The position numbers were made by a program, and so were the translations under genes. From contig JBMNPE010000037.1 in the NCBI GenBank assembly GCA_050943435.1, positions 1 through 14,191 on the forward strand: a stretch of DNA of 14,191 nucleotides, in the 5' to 3' direction. Shown in pieces: positions 1 through 4,854 of the stretch. Numbering within the stretch: position 1 is the stretch's first letter; each line of letters begins with the position of its first letter. The notes under the pieces are model-generated. The model worked only from the letters and a program-made list of their open reading frames with translations, did no database searches and was not told the DNA's origin. This stretch comes from RGIG5675 sp050943435 (GTDB taxonomy: Bacteria > Bacillota > Clostridia > Oscillospirales > Ruminococcaceae).

Positions 1-170
1 GGTTCACCGACGGGCAGTTCGCTAACGAGGACCAGAAGGCGGAGCACTACAGGAACATACAGTTCTCGCGCTTCTGCGACGAAGTCAGGGAATTCGACAT
101 CCCGGTCCCGGATGCTGACGTGCTCTCCGCAAACGGCCCGCAGGGGCTCAATTTCAAGAAGAAATCCTGA
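1..170 (+). CDS. C-terminal end of an unrecognised protein (partial)
   Basis: The frame that begins at base 3 stays open for 55 codons and ends at TGA 168-170. Its product starts FTDGQFANEDQKAEHY and ends GPQGLNFKKKS. It uses the same codons as the neighbouring genes (AGG, ATA, CTC), which supports real coding. The beginning lies outside the window. The visible tail is hydrophilic, with no membrane segment and no motif I can assign. The next gene, a PfkB-type kinase, begins 7 nt after the stop, so the two are probably co-transcribed and may act in one sugar-related pathway. I do not recognise the family and give no function. Confidence 0.7.
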   Translation, partial: FTDGQFANEDQKAEHYRNIQFSRFCDEVREFDIPVPDADVLSANGPQGLNFKKKS

Positions 171-177
171 GACCTAT

Positions 178-1152
178 ATGGGAAAAGCGCACGATTTCTC
201 AATAATAATGTGCGGCCAGATCACAATGGATGACCTGGTTCTGATGGACGAGCCAGTGAAGCGAGACAACATGGGAGGGGACTATATCTACGGCCTCTCC
301 GGAGCATTTATGTGGGGCCGTGACAGGATTGGTTCATGCGTGAGGGTAGGAAATGACTTCGATACGGACCTCATAAGAAAAGCCACGAGGGATGAGGTTG
401 ACCTCTCGGGTGCCGTGAAGGTCGACATGCCGGGCCTCAGGACATTCGAACTGTTCGACAGGTATGGGAACAGGTATTTTGTGCGCCAGAAATGGGCAGG
501 AGACGACACAAAGCTCGCGTGCGACTCCATTTCCGACTACCCGGAAAAATACAGGGGAAACACGGATTCCATCTGCATAGCCCCTATACCGTTCCCGTAT
601 TCGTACAATTTTATAAAGCAGATCCCATCCGGCGATGCGGTCCTCATGGTGGACCCGCACTTCGATTCCGTATACGAGAAGGACAGGCCAAAATGGGAGG
701 AGATCTTTCCCAAGATCGACATCTGGGCACCGAGCGAGAGCGAGCTAACGGACTTTTTCGGAATCGGCAGGAAGGAAGACATAAAGGACTATATTCCCTA
801 CTTGAGGCAGGTGGCTTCCATGGGCGTTGACACTGTTGTCCTCAAAATCGGGGAGAGAGGCTCGATGGCCTATGAAAGGGACAGCGGCAGGACGTGGCAT
901 GTCCCACCCTGCAGAAGCAGGGGAATTGTCGACGTGACGGGCTGCGGGGACACCTTCTGCGGGGGATTCATAAGCGGATATCTGCGCAGGAGGGACGTCC
1001 TGGAGGCCCTCATGTACGGCAGCGTTGCCGCATCATTCTGCATAGAACACTATGGAAGCCTCGACAATTTCCACGTGGGGAAGGAAGAGGCTGATAAAAG
1101 ATTTTCGGAATATTCAGGGGATCTGGACAGGTCAGGGTGCCTGGTGGGATGA
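178..1152 (+). CDS. PfkB/ribokinase-family carbohydrate kinase
   Basis: This 324-residue protein is a PfkB-family ATP-dependent kinase that phosphorylates a sugar, nucleoside or sugar derivative in the cytoplasm. The family is recognised by the C-terminal signature DVTGCGDTF at residues 252-260, with catalytic base Asp258. Other family features are the KxGxxG-type stretch KIGERGS at 223-229 and an N-terminal sugar-binding GG at 33-34 (MGGDYIYGLSGA). The usual GAGD anion hole reads GCGD, and the usual NxxE Mg-associated motif appears as SESE (186-189). Substrate cannot be told from sequence. The ATG at 178 is preferred because an upstream extension would overlap the previous gene and encode an unlikely arginine-rich tail. 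The Shine-Dalgarno is weak, which suggests translational coupling to the gene ending 7 nt before. A hairpin follows the stop at once. Confidence 0.88.
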   Translation: MGKAHDFSIIMCGQITMDDLVLMDEPVKRDNMGGDYIYGLSGAFMWGRDRIGSCVRVGNDFDTDLIRKATRDEVDLSGAVKVDMPGLRTFELFDRYGNRYFVRQKWAGDDTKLACDSISDYPEKYRGNTDSICIAPIPFPYSYNFIKQIPSGDAVLMVDPHFDSVYEKDRPKWEEIFPKIDIWAPSESELTDFFGIGRKEDIKDYIPYLRQVASMGVDTVVLKIGERGSMAYERDSGRTWHVPPCRSRGIVDVTGCGDTFCGGFISGYLRRRDVLEALMYGSVAASFCIEHYGSLDNFHVGKEEADKRFSEYSGDLDRSGCLVG

Positions 1153-1154
1153 AG

Positions 1155-1193
1155 AAGACCGGAGCGGCGGCTCCGGTCTTATCTCTGTCTGCT
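1155..1193 (+). terminator. Hairpin between convergent pfkB-like and formamidase genes
   Basis: A perfect 11-bp stem, AAGACCGGAGC and GCTCCGGTCTT with loop GGCG, spans 1155-1180, two bases after the kinase stop. The T-rich stretch after it is interrupted (ATCTCTGTCTGCTTTTT), so it is a plausible but not ideal intrinsic terminator for the plus strand. It may also block read-through from the opposing formamidase gene. Confidence 0.65.
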
Positions 1194-1210
1194 TTTTCTC
1201 CCGCTGCCTG

Positions 1211-2083
1211 TCAGAACAGGTACTTTCTCGGGATGCCGAACCTCACTGTCGGCTGCGGGTCCACTATCTGGCATATGGTGAGATTTCCTGCGAGGCTGCA
1301 GAACATCCCTGCCTCGTCGGTGTTTATGCCCTTCTTTTCCGAAATTATGCAGGCCATGTCCCAAACCGCCTTGCGGCAGCACTCCTCAAGGGTCGGCCTC
1401 GAAGCAACCGTATAGAAATATTCGCCGTCGTCGACCAGCACTGATGGTATCTTTCTCTTTTCGACCGATACCGTCACGGTTATCTCGGCTCCAGTTTCTG
1501 CACCGGCTCCCATGACCTCACCGTCTCCCATGCAGGCATGGACGTCGCCCATGAAGAGCAGCGCTCCGCTGACCTGGACCGGGAGGTAGAGGGTGCTTCC
1601 CGCCCTTATCCTTGTGTTGTCCATGTTTCCGCCGTGGTCTGCAGGCCATGTGGTGGGCATCGGAGCATCGGCCGGGGCCACCCCTATGGTCCCTATCATC
1701 GGGTCGACGGGGACCTTCATATCAGGTGAGAAAACGACATATCCGTCCTCTATCGTGAGCATGTGCACCACGTCGCCCAGAACCCTGTCGGGATATGCAC
1801 CGAATCCGGGGGAAGATGTGGTAAAGCAGGGCCCCTGCAGGTCTATCTTCTTTATTTCAACCCTGAGCGTGTCGCCGGGCTCTGCGCCTTCGATGTAAAG
1901 AGGGCCGGAACAGGGATTCGTGGTGTATTTACCGAACCATTTGGTGCCGGTCTCGTCCTCTATCTTGCCCCTCATGGCGTCATAGGTCTGGAAGCAGACG
2001 GTATCCCCGCTGGCAGCCTTTGCCGCCGGAACTGCTTCCTTGTCCATCTCCATGTTCATGGGATCTCTGGAAATATAGATCAT
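1211..2083 (-). CDS. Acetamidase/formamidase family protein
   Basis: This 290-residue protein belongs to the acetamidase/formamidase (FmdA/AmdA) family. Members hydrolyse formamide or short amides to ammonia and the carboxylate in the cytoplasm. Family landmarks are NPCSGPLYIEGAEPGDTL (56-73), GTIGVAP (131-137), the polar-site stretch ADHGGNMD (148-155) and LLFMGDVHACMGDGE (175-189). Length is normal for the compact bacterial form. I chose ATG 2083 over a TTG 27 nt upstream, because the latter overlaps the ribosome-binding region; AGGAAAGGA lies about 11 nt before the ATG. The gene stands alone, without an amide transporter or urea-type operon beside it, so its natural amide is unknown. An extended -10 promoter lies just upstream. 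Formate or ammonia release is inferred from family only. Confidence 0.9.
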   Translation of the reverse strand: MIYISRDPMNMEMDKEAVPAAKAASGDTVCFQTYDAMRGKIEDETGTKWFGKYTTNPCSGPLYIEGAEPGDTLRVEIKKIDLQGPCFTTSSPGFGAYPDRVLGDVVHMLTIEDGYVVFSPDMKVPVDPMIGTIGVAPADAPMPTTWPADHGGNMDNTRIRAGSTLYLPVQVSGALLFMGDVHACMGDGEVMGAGAETGAEITVTVSVEKRKIPSVLVDDGEYFYTVASRPTLEECCRKAVWDMACIISEKKGINTDEAGMFCSLAGNLTICQIVDPQPTVRFGIPRKYLF

Positions 2084-2138
2084 TTGCTGTCCCGTCCTTT
2101 CCTGCCCCAAGCGCGGCAGTGATTGAATTCCGGAAACT

Positions 2139-2147
2139 ATTATACCA
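2139..2147 (-). promoter_or_regulatory. Extended -10 promoter of the formamidase gene
   Basis: On the minus strand this reads TGGTATAAT, a perfect extended -10 (TGnTATAAT). No good -35 is found at the 17-bp distance (GTCAAC), as is common for extended -10 promoters. It would give a leader of roughly 50 nt before ATG 2083. Confidence 0.65.
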
Positions 2148-2151
2148 GAAG

Positions 2152-2186
2152 GGAAGGCCTTGTTGACGGCCTTCCTGAGGCCTCAG
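2152..2186. promoter_or_regulatory. Inverted repeats in the divergent region
   Basis: Two palindromic elements lie between the divergent promoters. The first is an 8-bp inverted repeat, GGAAGGCC (2152-2159) and GGCCTTCC (2168-2175), with an 8-nt loop and no following T-run. The second is a perfect 12-bp palindrome CTGAGGCCTCAG (2175-2186). The first covers the position of the formamidase -35; the second ends 12 bp before the -35 of the rightward gene. They could be operators for one or both genes. Confidence 0.35.
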
Positions 2187-2198
2187 AGCCCATGCGAT

Positions 2199-2227
2199 TT
2201 GACCACCCCGTCCTAATGACCTATAAT
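2199..2227 (+). promoter_or_regulatory. Promoter of the 3D-like protein gene
   Basis: TTGACC (2199-2204), a 17-bp spacer and TATAAT (2222-2227) form a near-consensus sigma-A-type promoter. Transcription would begin near 2234, about 24 nt before ATG 2258. Confidence 0.7.
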
Positions 2228-2241
2228 GCAGTAGTATTTTG

Positions 2242-2258
2242 TGCATGATGCTCATGCA
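2242..2258 (+). promoter_or_regulatory. 17-bp palindrome abutting the start codon
   Basis: TGCATGA (2242-2248), TGC and TCATGCA (2252-2258) form a perfect 7-bp inverted repeat. Its last base is the A of the proposed ATG. In RNA it would put the start in a small hairpin; in DNA it could be an operator just downstream of the transcription start. No Shine-Dalgarno is visible here, so it bears on start choice. Confidence 0.4.
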
Positions 2259-2857
2259 TGAGACTTTATTGGTTCAAAAAGGCAGTTTTCATTTTGAAAT
2301 TTAAAGATATTTTCAGATATATAAAATATGGCGGTGCAGCACTTGTTCTGGCTGCATCGGTATCCATAGCGTCTTCCGGGCTTACCAGCAGGGAGAGCGT
2401 CATGACCATGGCTTCGGGTGAATCCGGAGAAACATCCTCGGTTTCTTCTGGAAGCCACGGAACAATACATCCGTTTGGGACGTACACGATAGTCATCCCC
2501 TCTGAGACGAGAACGTTATCTGTACAGGTCTACGACCCTGCGGTGGAGCAGGCCTACGGAAGTGCACTCTCGGCATCCCGAGGGGTCGCATATTTTCAGG
2601 GCCATAAAGAGACATATTACAATCTCGACATGAGCGTGATTGTCTCTGTAGCGCACGCGAGGGGAATCGAGGGAGAGTACTGGATAAACGACCTGGGCTG
2701 CAAGATGCTCGGCGATTATATCATGGTGGCTGCAAACTACACCGTGCATCCGTACGGAAGCCTTGTCGAGACGAGCCTCGGAATGGGCATAGTCGTAGAC
2801 ACTGGCGGCTTTGCCTCGGAGAGCCCCTACCAGATAGATATAGCTACCAGCTGGTAA
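2258..2857 (+). CDS. Exported 3D-like domain protein
   Basis: This is a 199-residue protein with a basic start, a hydrophobic segment at about residues 25-41 (GGAALVLAASVSIASSG), a Ser/Gly/Thr-rich linker to about 70 and a compact C-terminal domain. That domain has YYNLDMS, YWINDLGCKMLG, HPYGSLVETSLGMG and VDTGGF, then ends QIDIATSW. It resembles the 3D domain of cell-wall-active secreted proteins, with Asp181 and Asp194 as two of the three acidic residues; the first appears replaced by Asn160. I recall similar small exported proteins in Clostridia. Their function is not established, though a role at the cell wall is plausible. The ATG has no good Shine-Dalgarno. TTG at 2294 would give a shorter, more typical signal peptide and follows AAAAGG, so it is a real alternative. 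Confidence 0.75.
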   Translation: MRLYWFKKAVFILKFKDIFRYIKYGGAALVLAASVSIASSGLTSRESVMTMASGESGETSSVSSGSHGTIHPFGTYTIVIPSETRTLSVQVYDPAVEQAYGSALSASRGVAYFQGHKETYYNLDMSVIVSVAHARGIEGEYWINDLGCKMLGDYIMVAANYTVHPYGSLVETSLGMGIVVDTGGFASESPYQIDIATSW

Positions 2858-2871
2858 AACCTGAAAAATAC

Positions 2872-2917
2872 AAAAAAAGACAGGACAACCGGGTTTGACA
2901 GCCTGGTTGTCCTGTTT
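2872..2917. terminator. Bidirectional terminator between 3D-like gene and OrfA-like gene
   Basis: A 14-bp stem (one G-T pair) pairs 2880-2893, starting ACAGGACAACC, with 2902-2915, ending GGTTGTCCTGT; the loop is TTTGACAG. On the minus strand it is followed by seven Ts and a further T-rich stretch, a strong terminator for the leftward OrfA-like gene. On the plus strand it is preceded by an A-run and followed by three Ts, so it can also end the 3D-like transcript. Confidence 0.85.
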
Positions 2918-2927
2918 GCTGTCCGAC

Positions 2928-3035
2928 TTATTGCGATATCCTGCTGATTACAGATTTCAAAAATTCTGCCGTTACGAATGCGTTGTGGAATTCTTCGATG
3001 GTTATTAAATGCGGGCCGAACCAGATGAGTGCTTG
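2928..3035 (-). pseudogene. Possible C-terminal protein fragment without a start
   Basis: Directly after the OrfA-like stop and in the same frame, 35 codons encode a natural-looking peptide beginning QALIWFGPHL and ending LKSVISRISQ, then TAA. There is no ATG, GTG or TTG with a Shine-Dalgarno at its front. It could be the surviving tail of a gene disrupted by the OrfA-like insertion, or chance. I recognise no family. Confidence 0.25.
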
Positions 3036-3377
3036 TCAAAGCCGTCTGTCAGTGATTCTGGTCCTCCATCTCCAGCTCCTGAATTTTTTTCTAAGAGCAA
3101 TTTCAATTTCCAAGTCTCTGTATTGGCGTTTCAGACGGGCTATCTCTCCGAGAAGCTCTTCCTTCTCGGTGCGGCCCGGGAGCGTTCCAAGGCGCTTCCC
3201 CCGCCGGTACTCCAGACCTGCAGGTCCCATTTCTTCAAATTTTCTTACCCAGTTGTACACCTGCTGGTAGGAACAGCCGTATTTCCCGGCCGTCACACTG
3301 TAATTCTTGTTATTATCAAGGCATTCCTTGACGATCCTGAGCCGTTCCTCGTATGTCGTGGGCCTGGCTTTCTTCAT
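3036..3377 (-). CDS. IS3-type OrfA helix-turn-helix protein, 3' end frameshifted
   Basis: The 113-residue product starts MKKARPTTYEERLRIVKECL. It has a homeodomain-like helix-turn-helix at about 8-55 (GKYGCSYQQVYNWVRKF), then the linker GLEYRRGKRLG and a charged coiled-coil helix with ELLGEIARLKRQYRDLEIEIA. This is the layout of IS3-family OrfA, the DNA-binding half of a transposase. AGGTG lies 8 nt before the ATG. At the end, the annotated frame gives an odd tail, KFRSWRWRTRITDRRL. The -1 frame entered at the A7 run (plus-strand T7 at 3084-3090) gives the family-like tail IQELEMEDQNH and then a stop. The run A AAA AAA is a classical -1 slippery site, so this is programmed slippage or a one-base expansion. 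No OrfB catalytic (DDE) part follows, so it is a remnant or a stand-alone OrfA. Confidence 0.8.
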   Translation of the reverse strand: MKKARPTTYEERLRIVKECLDNNKNYSVTAGKYGCSYQQVYNWVRKFEEMGPAGLEYRRGKRLGTLPGRTEKEELLGEIARLKRQYRDLEIEIALRKKFRSWRWRTRITDRRL

Positions 3378-3403
3378 GCAGTTTTCACCTCAGATCCAAA
3401 GGG

Positions 3404-3422
3404 ATTCATGCTCCACATGAAT
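3404..3422. repeat. Inverted repeat in the OrfA leader
   Basis: ATTCATG (3404-3410) and CATGAAT (3416-3422) are perfect 7-bp inverted halves around CTCCA, 27 bp upstream of the OrfA-like ATG. It may mark the left end of the element, form a leader hairpin, or be an operator for the helix-turn-helix protein. I could not identify a matching right end. Confidence 0.35.
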
Positions 3423-3475
3423 ACTGTATCCGTTGATCAGCCTGCGCAATATAAAAGCACAGAATTTTTTAGGAT

Positions 3476-3580
3476 ATGAATTATATTAACCTGTCCGCAA
3501 AGGCAGACTCTGGATCAAATGTACTTGAAATGGACGCTGTGTCGGGCATAAGTAATGCCCCCAGGCGGTCATTTCCATGA
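3476..3580 (+). CDS. Possible 34-residue small ORF
   Basis: An ATG at 3476 opens 34 codons ending TGA 3578-3580. The product begins MNYINLSAKADSGS and ends SNAPRRSFP. Codons (CTG, TCC, GCA, GGC, AGG) look like local genes. AGGA sits only 1-2 nt before the ATG, too close for a normal Shine-Dalgarno, and no clear promoter is seen. Its 3' half overlaps two DNA hairpins. It may be a short peptide gene, a remnant of a larger gene, or chance. Confidence 0.2.
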   Translation: MNYINLSAKADSGSNVLEMDAVSGISNAPRRSFP

Positions 3581-3586
3581 CCTGCC
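3544..3586. repeat. Two tandem hairpins
   Basis: GGGCAT/ATGCCC (3544-3549 and 3555-3560, loop of five) is followed directly by GGTCAT/ATGACC (3567-3572 and 3577-3582, loop TTCC). The second stem can be lengthened by GGC/GCC across one bulge. No T-run follows on either strand, so this is not an ordinary terminator. It lies 50-90 bp beyond the stop of the leftward membrane-protein gene and could be a 3'-end structure or part of an unrecognised RNA. Confidence 0.4.
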
Positions 3587-3636
3587 AGGAGGCAGCATAT
3601 CAATTCGGCTTAATATATTTTTTCAGGCTCCAGCTC

Positions 3637-4632
3637 TCAGCCTTCTGAATTCGATGCCAGATACTGCGAGTATTCGACTCCGCTGACTTCCTTGAGATAC
3701 CCAATATTGACTAACACCTCGGCTGTCCCGTCGGCAAGGCCTTCTATATAGTAGTGCGTGACGCCCTCTGAATCGACTTCCTCCGTCACCTGGAGAATGG
3801 TCCCATCTGAAGTTGTGACGCTTTCGATGTATTCGCCTTCTGCAAGGGTGATGTTGAGCTCCTGCCTGGATCCTGTATATATGAGGCCAATGTCCTCTGT
3901 TGTGCCGGAATTGTAGGTGCCCTCTATGTGGACGTCGAAGCTGTAAATTGCAGTTATTCTGGTGAGCGTTCTCTCCTCCTGGGCCTCTTCTATTCCGAAG
4001 AAATCCCTGAGGGTGGTCCTCCAGCTGTTGAGGAAGCCGGAGATGTCATATCCGAAGAGAGTGACGCCTGAATACCTCTGCTCCTGCTCCGGGACTGAGA
4101 TCTCCCCTACATATACCTTTACCTCGGTGGAATAATATTCGCCGAGTGCAGTTACGGTGGAACCGTCAATCTGCAGGATGTCAGGGTCTTCTACAGAGAT
4201 GTACTTGACCTCCTCATTGCTTCCGAGGGGAACCAATAATGTGTAGCTGTCCCCGACAGAGAGATCCACGCTTCCAAAGGATTCTGCCTCTGGATACACA
4301 TATGTGTCCGCCGCGGCCGGAACCCAGAATTCCATGACGCATGCGCTGAAGACGCAGAAGGCTGCGAATATGACAAGAACAGACCATGCAACAGCGTTGA
4401 ATACTGCCTTGGCATGAGCCCTTGCGGCCACAGGGCTGGCGACAGCCTCGCCTTCCTCAGCAACCGGCTGCAGCTCCTTTATCCTGCTCTTGAAACCGAG
4501 GTAGTCGGAATCCTCTTCATAGAAGCGGTCGTTGACAAGGCTCTCCCTGATGCGGATGAGCATTGATTCAACTATATCGTCTATAAAGCCTGATATTCTA
4601 TCGTATGAGGAAACAGATTGTATACTGTCCAT
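3637..4632 (-). CDS. Single-pass membrane protein with Ig-like extracellular segments
   Basis: This 331-residue protein of unknown function has a mostly acidic N-terminal part of about 78 residues, one hydrophobic membrane segment at about 80-104 (WSVLVIFAAFCVFSACVMEFWV) and a large C-terminal part predicted outside the cell. Two outer regions resemble bacterial Ig-like (BIG2-type) folds by pattern. One is about 121-175 (LSVGDSYTLLVPLGS, YISVEDPDILQIDGSTV), the other about 253-311 (ELNITLAEGEYIESVTTSDGTILQV, then GLADGTAEVLVNIGY). An acidic linker with EEAQEERT lies between. The ATG has AAAGGA 4 nt upstream and its own promoter. The inside-TM-outside layout would suit an anchored sensor or surface protein. 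It is transcribed divergently from the SIS operon, so shared control is possible; no function is recognised. Confidence 0.75.
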   Translation of the reverse strand: MDSIQSVSSYDRISGFIDDIVESMLIRIRESLVNDRFYEEDSDYLGFKSRIKELQPVAEEGEAVASPVAARAHAKAVFNAVAWSVLVIFAAFCVFSACVMEFWVPAAADTYVYPEAESFGSVDLSVGDSYTLLVPLGSNEEVKYISVEDPDILQIDGSTVTALGEYYSTEVKVYVGEISVPEQEQRYSGVTLFGYDISGFLNSWRTTLRDFFGIEEAQEERTLTRITAIYSFDVHIEGTYNSGTTEDIGLIYTGSRQELNITLAEGEYIESVTTSDGTILQVTEEVDSEGVTHYYIEGLADGTAEVLVNIGYLKEVSGVEYSQYLASNSEG

Positions 4633-4676
4633 AAAATCCTTTCGATGATAACGGATTGGCAGTCTGCCTCACCGGT

Positions 4677-4719
4677 ATTCCGATTTCGGAATTATAGCAG
4701 ATGAGTGTGTACATTACAA
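4677..4719 (-). promoter_or_regulatory. Promoter and operator-like palindrome of the Ig-like membrane protein
   Basis: On the minus strand TTGTAA (4719-4714), 17 bp and TATAAT (4696-4691) form a promoter, with TGC just before the -10 giving an extended -10. Overlapping the end of the -10 and covering the expected transcription start is a perfect palindrome ATTCCGA-TT-TCGGAAT (4677-4692). A protein bound there would block RNA polymerase, so repression is the likely mode. Confidence 0.65.
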
Positions 4720-4726
4720 ATTTCTG

Positions 4727-4797
4727 ATACTATCTGGAATAATATGCCATATATTATACAATTAGTATTTACATAATGTTGGGCTGCAGGATAGTAT
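4727..4797. repeat. Split 8-bp inverted repeat in the divergent region
   Basis: ATACTATC (4727-4734) and its exact complement GATAGTAT (4790-4797) flank an AT-rich 55-bp centre. The left copy lies just upstream of the leftward -35; the right copy covers the -35 position of the SIS promoter. They could be paired binding sites, but 8 bp in an AT-rich region may be chance. Confidence 0.3.
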
Positions 4798-4810
4798 GGA
4801 AGGCCCTGAA

Positions 4811-4819
4811 TGGTATAAT
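4811..4819 (+). promoter_or_regulatory. Extended -10 promoter of the SIS operon
   Basis: TGGTATAAT is a perfect extended -10; the -35 position (ATAGTA) is poor. A transcription start near 4826 means translation cannot begin at TTG 4819. This supports GTG 4855, which has GGAGG (4842-4846) 8 nt upstream. Confidence 0.7.
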
Positions 4820-4854
4820 TGACGGAAGAAAACGATAATGCGGAGGACGTGCCA

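Noticed and set aside
288..660. Minus-strand open frames inside the PfkB gene
   Set aside because: They mirror the codon bias of the plus-strand kinase and have no family motif or Shine-Dalgarno; the plus-strand frame has clear PfkB signatures.
1538..2122. Plus-strand open frames across the formamidase
   Set aside because: The minus strand encodes a full-length acetamidase/formamidase; the plus frames are shadows without motifs.
2880..3480. Complete insertion sequence
   Set aside because: Only an OrfA-like part is present; no OrfB, no matching terminal repeats and no target duplication could be found.
3544..3586. Intrinsic terminator for the leftward membrane-protein gene
   Set aside because: Two stable hairpins, but neither is followed by a T-run on either strand.
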